Shown here piece after piece: positions 1 through 11,298 of a stretch of DNA of 64,000 bases. The position numbers were made by a program, and so were the translations under genes. The notes below the pieces were generated by a model that was not told the DNA's origin, searched no databases, and saw nothing but the letters and a program-made list of their open reading frames with translations. Origin of the DNA: Adiantum capillus-veneris (taxonomy: Eukaryota; Streptophyta; Polypodiopsida; Polypodiales; Pteridaceae); the NCBI GenBank assembly GCA_014529385.2, contig CM043959.1, positions 10,626,809-10,690,808 on the forward strand. Direction: 5' to 3'. The first letter of the stretch is position 1; each line of letters begins with the position of its first letter.

Positions 1-52
1 AGAGGGTGACCTCTTTCTCGCCTTTTTCTTGTCTTGATCTTCGTTGTATTAT

Positions 53-655
53 TTAATCACTTTCATAAGAGGAAGAGGATGAATAAGATGGAGAAGAGGG
101 TGTCCTCTTTCTCGCCTTTTTCTTCTCTTGCTTTTTATCATCCCTCTTTGAATTATGGCGTGGAGAAGAGTGTGATGGTCTTCTCCGCTTTGGTGGTGAT
201 GGAGAGCGTTTAGCCCGCCGTCTTTGTGGAGCCATCTCCGCCGAGGTGGCAGGAGACTCACTTCTTTCTCGCTCCTTCGGTGGAGGTTCTTGAGTTCTCC
301 TTTGGGAAGGAGATGCATCATCAAGAAGTAAATTCTTGAGCCCTTCATACGGATTCTCTTCTTCTTCCCGAATCGGAGAGATACCTCTTTTGGTAGTCTC
401 ACAAGGAGGCTTCCTAGGTGTTCTCTCGTCATGGTGATGAGCTTGGAGAATCCCGTGAGCACGGAGCTTCCGTTGCACTTCACTTTGGAGAGATGGATTG
501 CCCATGGCTTGTTGAAGCCTAGAAACAAGATAGTTAACAAGCATTGAAGCATCATTAGTAGCTTGCTCATGAGCAAGCTAATAACTTTGATTTTGCTCAT
601 GAGCAAAATCAAAGTTATCAACATTAATTTCACTCTCTTTACTATTGTCAGCCAT
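53..655 (-). pseudogene. gag-like ORF of Element 0, one internal stop
   Basis: The ATG at 655 lies about 380 bases after the primer site. The frame has one TAG at 580-578 and then runs to 53. The N-terminus is acidic (MADNSKESE) and includes two copies of an AHEQ motif encoded by two adjacent DNA palindromes. The C-terminal half is a low-complexity Arg/Ser/Pro/Lys region (RRRAKRSPSPP, KRRRPSH, SSSSSYESD), suggesting a basic nucleic-acid-binding tail. No zinc knuckle, protease or RT is present in this stretch. The position suggests a gag-type or nucleoprotein ORF, but the family is not recognised. A start at 544 is also possible. Confidence 0.5.
560..618. repeat. Two adjacent perfect palindromes with a shared TTGCTCATGAGCAA core
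   Basis: Positions 560-579 form a 20-nt perfect palindrome (half-site AGCTTGCTCA). Positions 581-618 form a 38-nt perfect palindrome (half-site ATAACTTTGATTTTGCTCA). Both centre on CTCATGAG and lie 37-96 bases inside the start of the gag-like ORF. The shared core suggests duplication of one site. As RNA each could fold into a hairpin. Confidence 0.9.
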
Positions 656-1037
656 TCTAACAACTTTTAGGTGTACTTTGGCACTTCAAGACCTAGTTGC
701 TACTCCTCTTTACCCCTTTAGAAAAACCACTCAAGCTACTGTACCCGCGGCGCGAATACCATTAATTGCAAGGAATAGAAGAGAGGGTCGTTCAAAACCA
801 AAACAGCACCGGCTCCTGTCAAGCTTCTAATAGCTCAATAGTGGTTAGCCGTAGGCAAGCCCCGTAGGAATCCACTATTAAGACCATAGCTCTCGACGGT
901 GATGCCCCGTTAACTGCACAAAGGCAGGCGCACTGCAAGGCTGAAAAATCCCTATTCTACTTACTCACAGGAAATTAATAATACCAACCATTTATAGCTA
1001 GCTTGAGGACCTCTCTTCTTGAGCAAGAAAAGAGAAA

Positions 1038-1055
1038 CCTTGTGCTCTGATACCA
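1038..1055 (-). promoter_or_regulatory. Primer binding site, initiator tRNA-Met type
   Basis: The minus strand reads TGGTATCAGAGCACAAGG one base after the LTR. TGGTATCAGAGC is the familiar complement of the plant initiator tRNA-Met 3' end. It fixes the LTR border and the orientation of Element 0. Confidence 0.8.
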
Positions 1056-1056
1056 A

Positions 1057-2644
1057 TGTAACATTTAATGGCCTAATAACTTGTGTGTTGCGGTAATTAG
1101 CATGAACATAGTGGGCATTTCATTAGAATAGATTCCTAATAAGAATTACAAGAGTGCTTGGGTGGAGAGAGCAACAAAAATCATAACACCTAGTTAGATA
1201 GCATGAACAATACTTTCAAAAGAGAGAGAAATTAAGCAATTGACAATAGTTGAGTACTGGATTTGCATGGAGCCGGTCCCCCCTCCAAAAGGCTTTGTAT
1301 TATGGTTTCTCCCATCAAGAGAGACATTGTACAATACAATTATTTGTGTTCCTTCAAGACTAGCTAGTGCAATGAAGATGAAAGCTTCATGCACCAAGAA
1401 AAACACTGAGCAAACACAACTTTAATTATCCCCGGTCTCAGACCCAAGACCTCACACACCTTCGAAGATGGTGAGAGCTAGCAGGGTATGAGAGTAGATT
1501 GAGAGGAAGAAGGAGTATCTTACGATAAAGATGTACATCTCCTCACATAATCACTCATATTAGCATAGCTTAGGTTAGTAATTAGCATGGTAGAGGAGAT
1601 GAGCATGCATTGAAGCTTGGATCTTGGTTGGATTTGCATCCACATGCCAAGAGTGTGTCGATGTAGGCTTCTATCTCACAAGCTTGGAGTAGGTGATGAG
1701 CTCTCCATTAAAGCTTGGGAAGAGATAGTCTTCTTTACTTCTCACATAGGCTGTGTGAGAGTGTGTGTGTGTGATAATGCCTTGCAAAAATCAGCCCCCT
1801 CTCTCTCTCTTGGGCAAGCCCTCTTGCTATTTTCTCTTGCAGGCTCCCCATTGGACCTCCCCAAGGCTAGCCTATCACAATTAAGCAGCATAAGTGATAG
1901 CCTTCTGACATGTGTCCCCCTTTCCCCTTTTGTGAGAGCTTAATCAATTAAACTTAATTGATTTAAATGAATTAAATTCCCATTGGACCTTTCCCCATTC
2001 TGACCAATAGGAATTAAGTAGCCCATTGGGCTGCTCAATTCCTATTGGACGCCTTCACGGGATGTCCAATAATCATCCAGGAGACTTAATTTTCATTGGT
2101 TCTTTTTATTAAGTGTTTTAAAATTAATTAGGCTAAATTTACTCTAGCCTAATTCTCATTGGTCCACTTCAAGGGTCATCCAATAGGAATTGAGCACACT
2201 TTGGGAGCAACTAGCTTAGGCATCTGACATGTGTCCTTCATTCCCTTTGTGTAAAGGGGGCTTGTGTGTGTGTGTGTGTGTGTGTGGCTTTCTCTCTCAT
2301 CCCCTACTTGCTAGGCTCGCCCCCTCCTATGTAGGGATATGCAAGACTTTTTTGGTCACACTCAAAGCATCCAATTCCTAAAGGTTGACCTTTGGACATA
2401 ACCTTTGAATTTTGGAACCTTAGCATTTTGGAAGTCTTAATCGGCTGAACCTTAGGGTCTTTTTAGCCCATTGTTTCAGATGGCTCTTTTGCAGATGGCC
2501 CCCCCTTTGGATCCCTATTTTCCCTCCTTTGGATCCCTACTATGGCCGGTCTGCTAGCTTAACCAATATTCTAGCTTTTTCTCCCCTGGCACTTCCCCAT
2601 ATTAAATAACCATTTAGGAGAATTAGATATTGATTATTATGACA
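1057..2644 (-). repeat. 5' LTR of Element 0
   Basis: About 1.59 kb bounded by TGT and ACA (minus-strand sense) and followed at once by a primer binding site. It contains ATTGG/CCAAT motifs in both orientations, a (TG)n run near 2262-2286 and two diverged copies of a segment containing CTGACATGTGTCC (near 1907 and 2224). There is no second LTR in the window to confirm the borders. No credible host gene lies inside; the open frames at 1194-1943 look like chance. Confidence 0.6.
2004..2048. repeat. Imperfect 45-nt palindrome in the Element 0 LTR
   Basis: Arms of 22 nt beginning CCAATAGGAATT pair around a single base with two mismatches. The arms carry the inverted CCAAT/ATTGG motifs that recur in this LTR. 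Confidence 0.8.
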
Positions 2645-5240
2645 CCCCCCACTGGAAGGCACTGCTTCCAGCATGTTCAAGGTAGTTTTTTCTCCTTTGC
2701 TCGGGTTCTTAGGAAAATCAGGAATCAAATGAGTAACTCCACACTCAGTGCAATATGCGTTGACTCTAATGATTTCATCATGAGGACAGTCTCTTAGCCA
2801 ATGGTCTCCACCACACTTGTAGCAGGGTCTTTTAGGTTGTTGAGGTGCTCCTTGAGCTCCTCTTTGTTGGTATGCATGTCTCTGCCCACCCATGCCTCCG
2901 TTGTCTATGAACAACAATGTTCGTTCATCCAAGCTATATCTTCATTCTCCTGCTGCCTGTGCAGTTGTAGGTGGTCCTGCACCTCCCATCATGCTCCATG
3001 GTTTTGGTGTTGAGGGTTCTTCCGGTGGATAATAGGCAAGGTTTGCAGCATATCCATTGGGATCTTCATAATACGCATGCATAGGCACCAAAGCCTTCTC
3101 TTCTGCTTCGGTTACGGTTGGTGTGTATCTTATGCCAACTGGTCGTAATCCTGGTAGGGGTGGTTGTTGCCCCAACACTGGTTGTGGTCTTTCTACACCT
3201 ACAGGTCCTGGTAGGTTGCCTGCTTGATACCTAGGCATCGGTGGAACTTGAGGAGATGCTACCTGAGCTTGGGGAGCATAAGGTCTCTCTCTCACATATC
3301 CCTTGTTATAATAACATTCTTCCATCCCATGGTTTGTCCATTTTTGTTCAATAGCACACCACTTGGGCTATTTGGAGTACAAGTTAATCTGTTTTAGCAC
3401 TTCCTCTACAAGCTGCTCTTGGTTTACCGCTACTTCTTCTTTTGGTGTTGCCTTAGAAGACTTGCTTCCACTTTGTTGTGAGGATGAATTGTCGTTAAGA
3501 TCCTTGAACTCACCCTCTTTGTAGACTGCACAATTGTCTACAAGGTAAAGAGCCTCCTTAGTTAACTCATTTAACGTCGTGCTCCTCTTCATATGTAAGT
3601 CCTTTTGGAGATCTGCATTCCTCAATCCTTGGATAAATATAAGCATAAGTCTGGACTGAGTTGGCAGTTCTTCCACAGGGCAGAACTTAACATATGTTTT
3701 TAGTCGTAAGGCTGCCTTTCACACAGATTCCCCTCTTTCTGTTTGAATTTATGGATTTGTGAGACTGTATTATGAGCTATCCCCCTTTGTGAGAATTCCT
3801 CAATAAGCTCGTCAAACACCTCAATAGACTCAAAGTCTCTACGCTCCACAGAGTCAAACCAAGTAGCAGTGTCTTCCTCTAGGTTTAGTCCAAACCTTGC
3901 AAATTGGGTAGGGAAGTCTAACACCTCTTCCGTTCTAATTACACACACAAAGACTGCTACATGATCTCTTGGATCTCTGTTTCCCGTGTATTTCTTGTTT
4001 ACCCATTTCTGCACTTGAGAAGGTCTAATTCTACGATGGTCTACAAATCTCATCATTGGATCTCCACGTCCTAATCTATATACCTCCTATGGTCTTCTAT
4101 AGTAGACTGGTTCCTTCCCCAATGGTGCTCCTAAGCCATAATTTCTAACAGTTCTTGCAAGAGATGGTTCATCTCTTCGAACTCTTTCTATGGGTGGTCT
4201 TCCAGGCTCTGTTGACCCTTGAGTCTTTGGCTTACTCTCTCCTTGATACTGTGAATAGAGTGGTGGTTCTTGTAAATCCCTTAGCCCTCGTGCATCTTGA
4301 TAACCATCTCGATTTCGGTCTTGTTCTAATGTTGCACTTTTTCGAAGCCATGCCTGCAATGATGGCTAGGTTGCTGGTTGGTGTTGTTTGTTGAATGTCT
4401 GCGGTCGGGGTGGAATGTGAGTTCGCGTCATACTCCTCTGAAAAGGTATTTGTAGACTTGCTAGGGGTGTAGGTGGCTCTTGGCACTTCATCGGGGGCAT
4501 ATATTGATGCTCCTGGAACTGTTGCCTTTTCTACCTTCTCTGGGAGAATACGTTGGTATTCTCGCCCGTACCTATCAACAAAAACGATATCCTTCCCCAT
4601 AGCAATTTCATAAGAGAATAAGTAAAGAACCTTGTCTTTGCTTAACTTGTTTGGATAGGGTTCTTTGCAGTGAAAGTAAGAGACTATTCCCTCGATCTCA
4701 TGCTTGTAGATTCCCACATTCTCATTATAAGTTGAAACCTTGGTTGTTTTCTTATCATACATAAAAATCACTCCAGGTCGATCAATGTTTGGAGGCGGTT
4801 CTTGAGTTTCAGAAACCATTTTCCCTTTCGCCACGTTATCTCCATATCTATTGTAATCTTCAGGGTTACTAACTATCAGATAGTGGTTCCCCTTTTCGTC
4901 TCGGAATCTATCTCCATCATCATAGACTCGAATTATTTTCAGTCTCTGAGCCGGTCTTTCTTCAATACAAATACACTTGCGTCCTCGATAGTCAAAATAA
5001 ACTAGGGCTCCCCTTGTTCCTTCAAGATCACAGTGAACTTGGAATCATTCAAAGGATTTAGAGAGGTGCTTCCTCCTTGCATTCGTCCGTCATAGGTGAA
5101 ACCTCCTGGCTGTTGACTACCCATCATGAAGAAGGATTTTTCTGATGAAGTGTCAGTATTACTACCCTCCTCAATAATCGGTGCTAGTGGATCTAGCCTT
5201 GCCTAAGTTACACTCTCCTCGGTGGACACTAAGCTACCTT
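2645..5240 (-). pseudogene. gag of Element B, frameshifted, interrupted by Element 0
   Basis: Open segments on the minus strand at 4834-4232, 4359-4087, 4056-3700, 3676-3368, 3325-2942 and 2932-2645 together cover a gag. The N-terminal part (about 5240-4830, with stops) resembles the start of the Element I gag (FFMMGSQ). Next comes a charged domain with FVDRYGREYQRILPE. The retrotransposon-gag capsid-like region follows (RPSQVQKWVNKKYTGN, FARFGLNLEEDTATWF, then LPTQSRLMLIFIQGLRNADL). The zinc-knuckle region carries CYKCGGDHWLRDC and CTECGVTH, whose last Cys is replaced by Phe. At least five frame breaks make it non-functional. Gag would form the virus-like particle and bind element RNA. Confidence 0.85.
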
Positions 5241-7269
5241 GGTCACCTGCCACCTTTTGGTCTCTAAAAATGTATCTTCCTGATCTTAAATTCATCAAAC
5301 TTATCAATGCAACTTATCACAAATCCAACCACTCACCTGGCAAAGTATCAATCTCCGCACAACTTCTTGCTTTGCCACTGAATATACATGTACACAAGCG
5401 TTTAATTTCGGCAATCGAATCAAAGCATCTAACTGCTAGAGGTGATTTTAGTAATGATTGGTATAACTGGAGAGTTAACCTCAACCACTACTATATTTTA
5501 TACACTGCTGATGTTCTGGATTAGGTCTGCTAATCTGGAACTATACTTCCCTCGGATGTTGGTCAATTTACGTGAACAGTCTGAATTCATTCTTTGCTCC
5601 GTCAAGAGGTCAAACAAGGTCCAAATTCACTTCTGAAAGAAATTCTGGAATCCTTAACCCAAATGGAACCTCACTCTATAAGCTCAGTCAAATTTTCTCT
5701 TCATTAAGCCCCAGTAGACATCCTACGCGTAGGATGTCTCCTTCTCTGTTTTGCCTTGATTTTTGCACTATGGATTCCCCTTGATGTGTTGAGTCCACAA
5801 CTGTTTTTACTTTTTGATTTGGATACCTATAAGCTGGTCAATGGATCAAAAATCTGTTCCGACAGCCTGCTGGTGGTCTTTATCAGTCTAATCAACTCCA
5901 ATTTGGACCAAAATTGACTAGTAGGCTTGCCTCAGGCTATACAACACCTTGCTATGCCCACAGTCACTATCTGGCTTCAATTTCTTGCTTTAAACATTCT
6001 ACACGTAGCATGTCTTTTTGCTCAAAATAGCTTCAAATACAAAGCACGGACTCTCCTCAAGATGCTGATCACTTTGTTGTGCTCAAAATTAGGTTTGGGG
6101 TGCAAAATCACACAGATGACATCCTACGCGTAGGATGATGTTTTCGTCTGTTTGACCCTTGTCTTGACCCACAGCTTCCCCTTGATGTCAGCAACCCAAT
6201 GGTATTCTTAGATTTTGGTTCGGGTTTCAAAAGTCCCCAATTTTAGCTGTTCTAGCCTTTTTCACTTAAAAGTGCTAAAGTCTGCTTAGAACCCGTAGGA
6301 TGATGTTTTCGTCTGTTTGACCCTTGTCTTGACCCACAGCTTCCCCTTGATGTCAGTAACCCAGTGGTATTCTTAGATTTCGGTTCGGGTTTCAAAAGTC
6401 CCCAATTTTAGTTGTTCTAGCCTTTTTCACTTAAAAGTGCTAAAGTCTGCTTAGAACCCAATTTTCTCACCCAAATGAGATGAAACCTCTCTTAGTCACT
6501 CAATATATCATGCAGATCATTCTCATGCAGTCATCCTATGGTTTTGATCTTAAAATAATGCCTTGGCACAATTTGGGTAGGATGTCTGGCAATTTGAGTC
6601 TATCGGGCCTTATCCTGTCAAGATATGGTCAAATTTCCACTTTCCAGGTGAAAATGGGGTAAAACCTACCTTCTGAACACACTGGTCAACTCAAAATTCC
6701 AAAATTCCCACCAGATTAGCCTGTAGACATCCTACGCGTAGGATGTCTCCTGGCTTAAAATTAATTTTTTTCCTGACAAAAATGCTCCTGATGCTCTGCA
6801 GCTCTACCAGAAACACTCACAGTAACTTTTGGACTTCACTTTAGCTTTCAAACACACTTTTGCGTCTTTTACAACCTTGTGATAAATCTAACAAGCACGT
6901 ATTCATGCATGAAGTGCTCTAGATCCTGAATCATGATGTCCTACTTACTCTACTCCCACTCATCATGTGAAATGGTGATAATGGTGTTTTGGTTGCTTCC
7001 TAACCTCTCCGAGCTCTCAAGCTCTCCTCTCACCGCTTCTACCACTCCAACTTCTACTCATCAACTCAACTAATACCTAAAACTATCTCAATCTACCTAA
7101 ATCTACCTAAGTCGAAGGATCTAGGCCAGACACACGCTCCCTAGACTCCCTCTAAGACCTAGAGAGTCCTCCACCCTCTGATCCTATCTAAATGTAAAAC
7201 GAGACTCTTGGCAAGCCAAAGAATCCCTCTCCTCAAGGACTAGTCTTGGTCACCTACCTAAGGTTTTCG
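5241..7269 (-). other. Untranslated leader of Element B with B-type palindromes
   Basis: No credible ORF. The segment separates the primer site from gag and carries the palindrome half-site AGACATCCTACG. Perfect 24-nt copies lie at 5716-5739 and 6725-6748, an 18-nt core at 6120-6137, and a decayed copy at 5994-6014 (ACGCGT changed to ACACGT). Half-sites occur near 6295, 6525 and 6575. The same leader position holds different palindromes in the other elements. Confidence 0.8.
6130..6459. repeat. 165-bp direct tandem duplication in the Element B leader
   Basis: Copies at 6130-6294 and 6295-6459 differ at only a few positions. The duplication starts inside a palindrome, so the second copy keeps only its right half (GTAGGATG). 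Confidence 0.9.
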
Positions 7270-7287
7270 TCCACGGCAACGGCGCCA
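7270..7287 (-). promoter_or_regulatory. Primer binding site, tRNA-Asp type (Element B)
   Basis: The minus strand reads TGGCGCCGTTGCCGTGGA. This is one base different from the Element I site and complementary to the 3' end of plant tRNA-Asp (…GGCAACGGCGCCA). It starts one base after the LTR end. Athila-type gypsy elements are known to use tRNA-Asp. Confidence 0.85.
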
Positions 7288-7288
7288 A

Positions 7289-8220
7289 TGTTGGACGGAT
7301 ACGCCGCGACGGACGTCAGCACAACGAGAACTCACCTAACAAGATTTGTCATCTAAGGACAAAGTTCGCCCGCAGGCGCGTGGAAGCTAGCATAGGGTGT
7401 CAACCTACACTTGACCGACTCCTAACTAATTCCTACAGAGGTCTCTGCCCAATGTCTAAGTCAAAGCCTTCAAGAGTGCATAAGGGGAAACTTCCTACAA
7501 CGCTTTCTAGAGCCGAATACCCATCAAACAATCTCGAAACACCACAGAACTTGAAGGAGACCCCACTAACACCAATAGGTCGCTCTCCCTAAGGTCTATG
7601 AACCAAAATCCCAACCCAAAACACCTGGTGCAAAATCATGTAGGATATCTGGCCAAAATTTGCAGGTCTTCGTTTCCAAAATCTAAAGTGCCTAATGTGT
7701 AGCTCTACTCAATGCAAACGCGTGGATATGCTGCAATGCAAAATCGGACAATGTATGCTCACCGAATCACCAGATGAAGCTCGTAGATGTAGCTCACAAA
7801 ACAGGACCGTACATGCGCAATGTATGTATTGGCGCGTAGCTCTCGTCGAGGGAAACACGCTGCACTTCTCTGCACTCGATTCCGACCATCGGTGCACGCG
7901 TAGCGTCAAGATGAAGCTCTCACTCTCTCTTGTACACAGTACGCTCACTCACAGACTTCAAAACTTTTTTTTTAAATGACAAAACAGTTTTTCATTAAGG
8001 TCAAAAAGTGGTATATATACCTTACAATTATCAAACCCTAATGTTCCAATTTAACCATCTACTCAATCTAAATGTCAAAACTGGGATAGAATCTGGAAAC
8101 TTCTGTAAGTCCCAATATTTACAACGTGAAATGTCGGGTTTTCTCAATAAATGAATAATTACACACAAAAAAAAATCTGTCGAGCAGTCAATTTCTGTAG
8201 GGTGTGTCCAGCTTCTAACA
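7289..8220 (-). repeat. 5' LTR of Element B (932 bp)
   Basis: Minus-strand start TGTTAGAAGC, end GTCCAACA. A palindromic TATA motif (GGTATATATACC, 8010-8021) is the likely core promoter. A B-type palindrome half-site variant (ATGTAGGATATCT) lies near 7640. The short ORFs inside (7695-7979) have no sign of coding. Confidence 0.75.
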
Positions 8221-8222
8221 AC

Positions 8223-10356
8223 CCCGAACCAAGAATCCTACCAGGAGAGAACCAAAAGATCCCAAGGATTCTCTTGAATGCATGTACGCGGAAGCAGAAG
8301 CATTAAAGCTAAAGGAAGCTCAAGAAGCTGAAAGAAAAGCAAAGGAAGATGCGGTGGAGCAGCAGAGACAAGTTGAAGTGGCCCAGCAAAGTGAATCCCA
8401 GCACGAAGAGGGTGAGATGTCTCTGGGAACATCATCACCATATATGGAACAATAAGACCAACTGATGCTAAGCCCTCCACCTTCACCAACCGTTAGATCT
8501 AGTGAGGGCGAGGAAGCCAAAGAAAAAGAGCATGAATCAGAGGAGGCAACAAAGTTTGAGCAACCAAGGACAACTGAACAAAGAGAGGCCACACCTTCTA
8601 CCACCACCCAATAGAAAACGGCCGAGGCATTCATAAAGCCTCAAGAAGACAAAGCAACCGCACAGCCTCAAGGAGAGGTAGAACCCCCGCCACAACCACA
8701 AGCCACCGCAGCCCCACCCAAGGAGCCACACATAGAGATTGTTGAAACATATAGGTAGACTACAGAGCATGAAGCATGGGAGATGAATGATGAAGTCATC
8801 CTACAAGTTAATGAATATGCCAAGCAGATGCAAGAGATGACTAAAAGAATGTGAACTGTAGCACTTAGCCGCAGTGCTAAAGCCAGAGAGCTGGAGATGG
8901 TGATCGATGTTCTAGCTAGAGAGCTAGAGATGGTCATCGATGCTCTACAAGGAGAATTAGATGACAGAATGAATGTCATCTCACATTTGCAAAGACATGT
9001 CCAAGAGCTAAGAGCTGAAGTTGAACAACACCGGCTAGCCAAAGAGAAGCAACAGAAATAAATGGAGGAGCTCGGAAAACTTCTCAACAAGTTAACAGAT
9101 GCCTGCAAGATCAAAGACCAACAGCTGATAGAGGTAACAAATGAACTCTTAACCACAACTTAGTAAAAAATATCCAAGTGCATCTTGACGTAGCAAACGC
9201 ATCTCTACAATATTCAGAGCGAAGGATCAATGATCAAGCAGCTTTCTTGAGAAAGATAAGGGAAACTCTCCTAGTTGCCTTGATCAAAGATACAGACGAA
9301 GTATATATGGCATTGGAAAAGAAGAATAAACATCTTGAGCTAGAGCTAAAGCTAGAGCAGTCACAACGAAGATACCTTGCACTAATGTGGGTACAACAAG
9401 AAGAATAGATGCTCAAGGAGATGGAAAATCTCAAGCGAGTCAATCAGCTGCTGCGAGAGGGACAGCCAAAGACACAAGAAGAATCTGGTACCTCAAAGCA
9501 ACCAAATGTTGAAATTCCATTAGTCTCTTTTGCTGAGATGGAAACACAGTCAACAGAAGGGCTAGGAGGAGAAGAAGAGTTTCAGGTACCACTAACAGAT
9601 GTTGAGCAAGTAGCCATGGTCCAGTTGTCTAAAGCTGAAGAAGATGCACTTAAGGAACAGGTTGCTCATGAGACAGATGAACAATGGAAAGGAGCGATGG
9701 ATTGGGAGTTGAGAGTTCTCCATTCAATCAACATCTCTCAGTTCACTCCCAACCAAATCAATGCACAATGGCATCAACAATCATTGACATATCCCTTGAT
9801 CAAGGTAGAGCTTTTACAGGTCAAAAAATACAATATAAAGACATGCAAGCAAAAGGTGTAGAGGAACTCCACCCCAAGTGGAGAAAGAGTTGGCTCAACA
9901 TGAATCCACAATATTTGATTCTGTTCACAAGAGCACCTGCAGCCCTTCAAAAAGACCCAAACTTTTGTCCTGTACCACAGGTAAGGACATGGCAAGCACA
10001 TGAAGCATTGAGCAAGAAGTGGCCTACATGGCTCAACTATCCAAGATTGCCAGCTCTAGAGCAGGGAACACCGACAGAGGAATACATGGTGAAAACCCTA
10101 ATGGGTGCCATGACATTCTTCAAAAGTCTCCCTGATCTCTCATGTGCCATGCTCTACAAAATTTGTCGAATGCTGCTCACATGCATTGAAGCTTTTCACG
10201 AGCCAGAGCAAGCACGAGTACCATGGATGTCATTCCTTGAAGTTAATAAGGGTCTTTGCTACAACCTAAGCAGCCAACCTTTTGAAGAAGTCCTTTATGG
10301 CTTCTACGTCCGATGCATGTTCTTGCCATCTCGCAATATGTTGGCATTTGAGGAAG
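8223..10356 (+). pseudogene. ORF-X of Element X, middle and C-terminal part (left of insertion)
   Basis: A degraded ORF with several stops and two frame changes. 8223-9162 encodes a Glu/Lys/Gln-rich stretch (LKLKEAQEAERKAKED), a Pro-rich linker and heptad-like coiled coil (ARELEMVIDVLARELEMVID). 9178-9861 continues the coiled coil (EKKNKHLELELKLEQ). 9845-10356 encodes a conserved C-terminal domain (NPQYLILFTRAP, KWPTWLNYPRLP, WMSFLEVNKGLCYNL, EEVLYGFYVRCMFLP). The same C-terminal domain is at 34.2-35.0 kb. It ends in FEE at the insertion point of Element I. The family is not recognised. Coiled coil plus globular ends suggests a multimerising protein. Confidence 0.6.
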
Positions 10357-11279
10357 TGTTGGAGCCCAACTTGTCCAACTTTTGTAATGAGCCCACCTTG
10401 TAAATCCTTTCAAATTCCCATTTTTATGTCAAAGACGTCTTATCATTCTGATCCACTTGTCTGGATTATGTAAAGATTAATTAGTCAGTCGGGACCCAGA
10501 CGCGTTTCCACTTTGTAATTATGATGAGCAGAACTCAATTAAAACCCCATGTACATTTTGAGCTAAGGTGACTAAAGTATAAAGGTCACCTTAGAACCAT
10601 TTTTTTAAAATAACATTTGAATGATTAATCCTGTATCGTACGAGTCTGAGAGAGAGGGAGAGAGAGTGTGATCTTATCCTCTTCACTACGCGCATCTCCC
10701 TCACCAGATTCACGAAGCGGCCACACCATCACGGTAGCCTCTCCGAGAGCTACGCACCCACGCCACGCATTCGCATCTTTGAGCTGTTCGCGAGCGATCC
10801 TTCCACTAGATTGTTTTGCTTGTAAGTAGCACAAACAGTGTCTGTTTTCAACAATCAAGTACTTTATGGAATGAGGGAGAGATTAGCTATGCATAGATAC
10901 TCATAGACTTAGGTTTCGCACACTTTTAGATTATGACCTGTGAGTCTATCGCGACTGTATTCGAGATAACAAGGGTTAAAATCTTGTGGGATTAGACTTA
11001 TAGGTAAGTATATCCTAGTGAGAGGATGGTGCCTAGCAAGTTTGAAGCAATTCCAAGTTCATTTGATGTGTAAACGGTGTTATGAGCGTTTAGGGATATA
11101 GTGGGTTGCAGTCAACAAGGGTTATTGATTGATGCATCATAGAAGTGTGTATGTGTAGGTTAGTCTCAGCCTGACAAGCTAACGAGATTGCCAACGGGTT
11201 AGTCGTGTCATCGGATGATAAGTATGTTGTTTGTGCCGTGCTTGTGAGCATGAACAGGGGAGTAGTTTTCCCTAAAACA
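10357..11279 (+). repeat. 5' LTR of Element I (923 bp)
   Basis: TG...CA termini, one base before the primer site. It carries a TATA box in an inverted repeat, a GTAAGT donor-like site at 10822-10827 and an A-palindrome half-site (GAGTCTATCGCGA, 10942-10954). Its last 86 bases recur at 23489-23574. Confidence 0.85.
10564..10593 (+). promoter_or_regulatory. TATA box inside an inverted repeat (LTR I)
   Basis: GTATAAAG lies in the 12-base loop between the 9-nt arms TAAGGTGAC (10564-10572) and GTCACCTTA (10585-10593). Confidence 0.55.
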
Positions 11280-11280
11280 T

Positions 11281-11298
11281 TGGCGCCGTTGCCGGGGA
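11281..11298 (+). promoter_or_regulatory. Primer binding site, tRNA-Asp (Element I)
   Basis: TGGCGCCGTTGCCGGGGA exactly complements the 3' end of plant tRNA-Asp and starts two bases after the LTR. Confidence 0.9.

Larger units (their letters stand above)
1..2644 (-). mobile_element. Element 0: 5' half of an LTR retrotransposon, cut by the window edge
   Basis: Reading on the minus strand, an LTR (2644 to 1057) is followed by an initiator-tRNA-Met type primer site, a leader of about 380 bases and a gag-like ORF that starts at 655. The rest lies outside the window. The upper boundary is set by the point where the gag of Element B breaks off (2645), at which the minus strand begins TGTCATAAT. 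The LTR ends in TTACA just before the primer site. The element is therefore nested in Element B. The TG and CA termini and the priming site are seen; the nesting is inferred from the broken gag. Confidence 0.7.
2645..8220 (-). mobile_element. Element B: Ty3/gypsy-type LTR retrotransposon, 5' part
   Basis: On the minus strand the order is 5' LTR (8220-7289), tRNA-Asp primer site (7287-7270), a leader of about 2 kb with B-type palindromes, then gag (about 5240-2645). The gag is cut off by Element 0. Protease, RT and integrase are not in the window. Element B matches the gag of Element I over most of its length, so the two are the same superfamily. Its palindromes are B-type while those of Element I are A-type. 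Confidence 0.75.

Noticed and set aside
49-663. 204-residue minus-strand frame overlapping the Element 0 ORF
   Set aside because: It is a shadow of the Arg/Ser-rich frame 53-655; its composition is not protein-like.
5130-5150. CTGATGA as a hammerhead ribozyme core (also near 40757)
   Set aside because: It lies within gag coding sequence, and no matching GAAA and stems were found.
7695-7979. 94-residue ORF in LTR B
   Set aside because: It lies inside an LTR U5-like region on the strand opposite to the element, with no motif.
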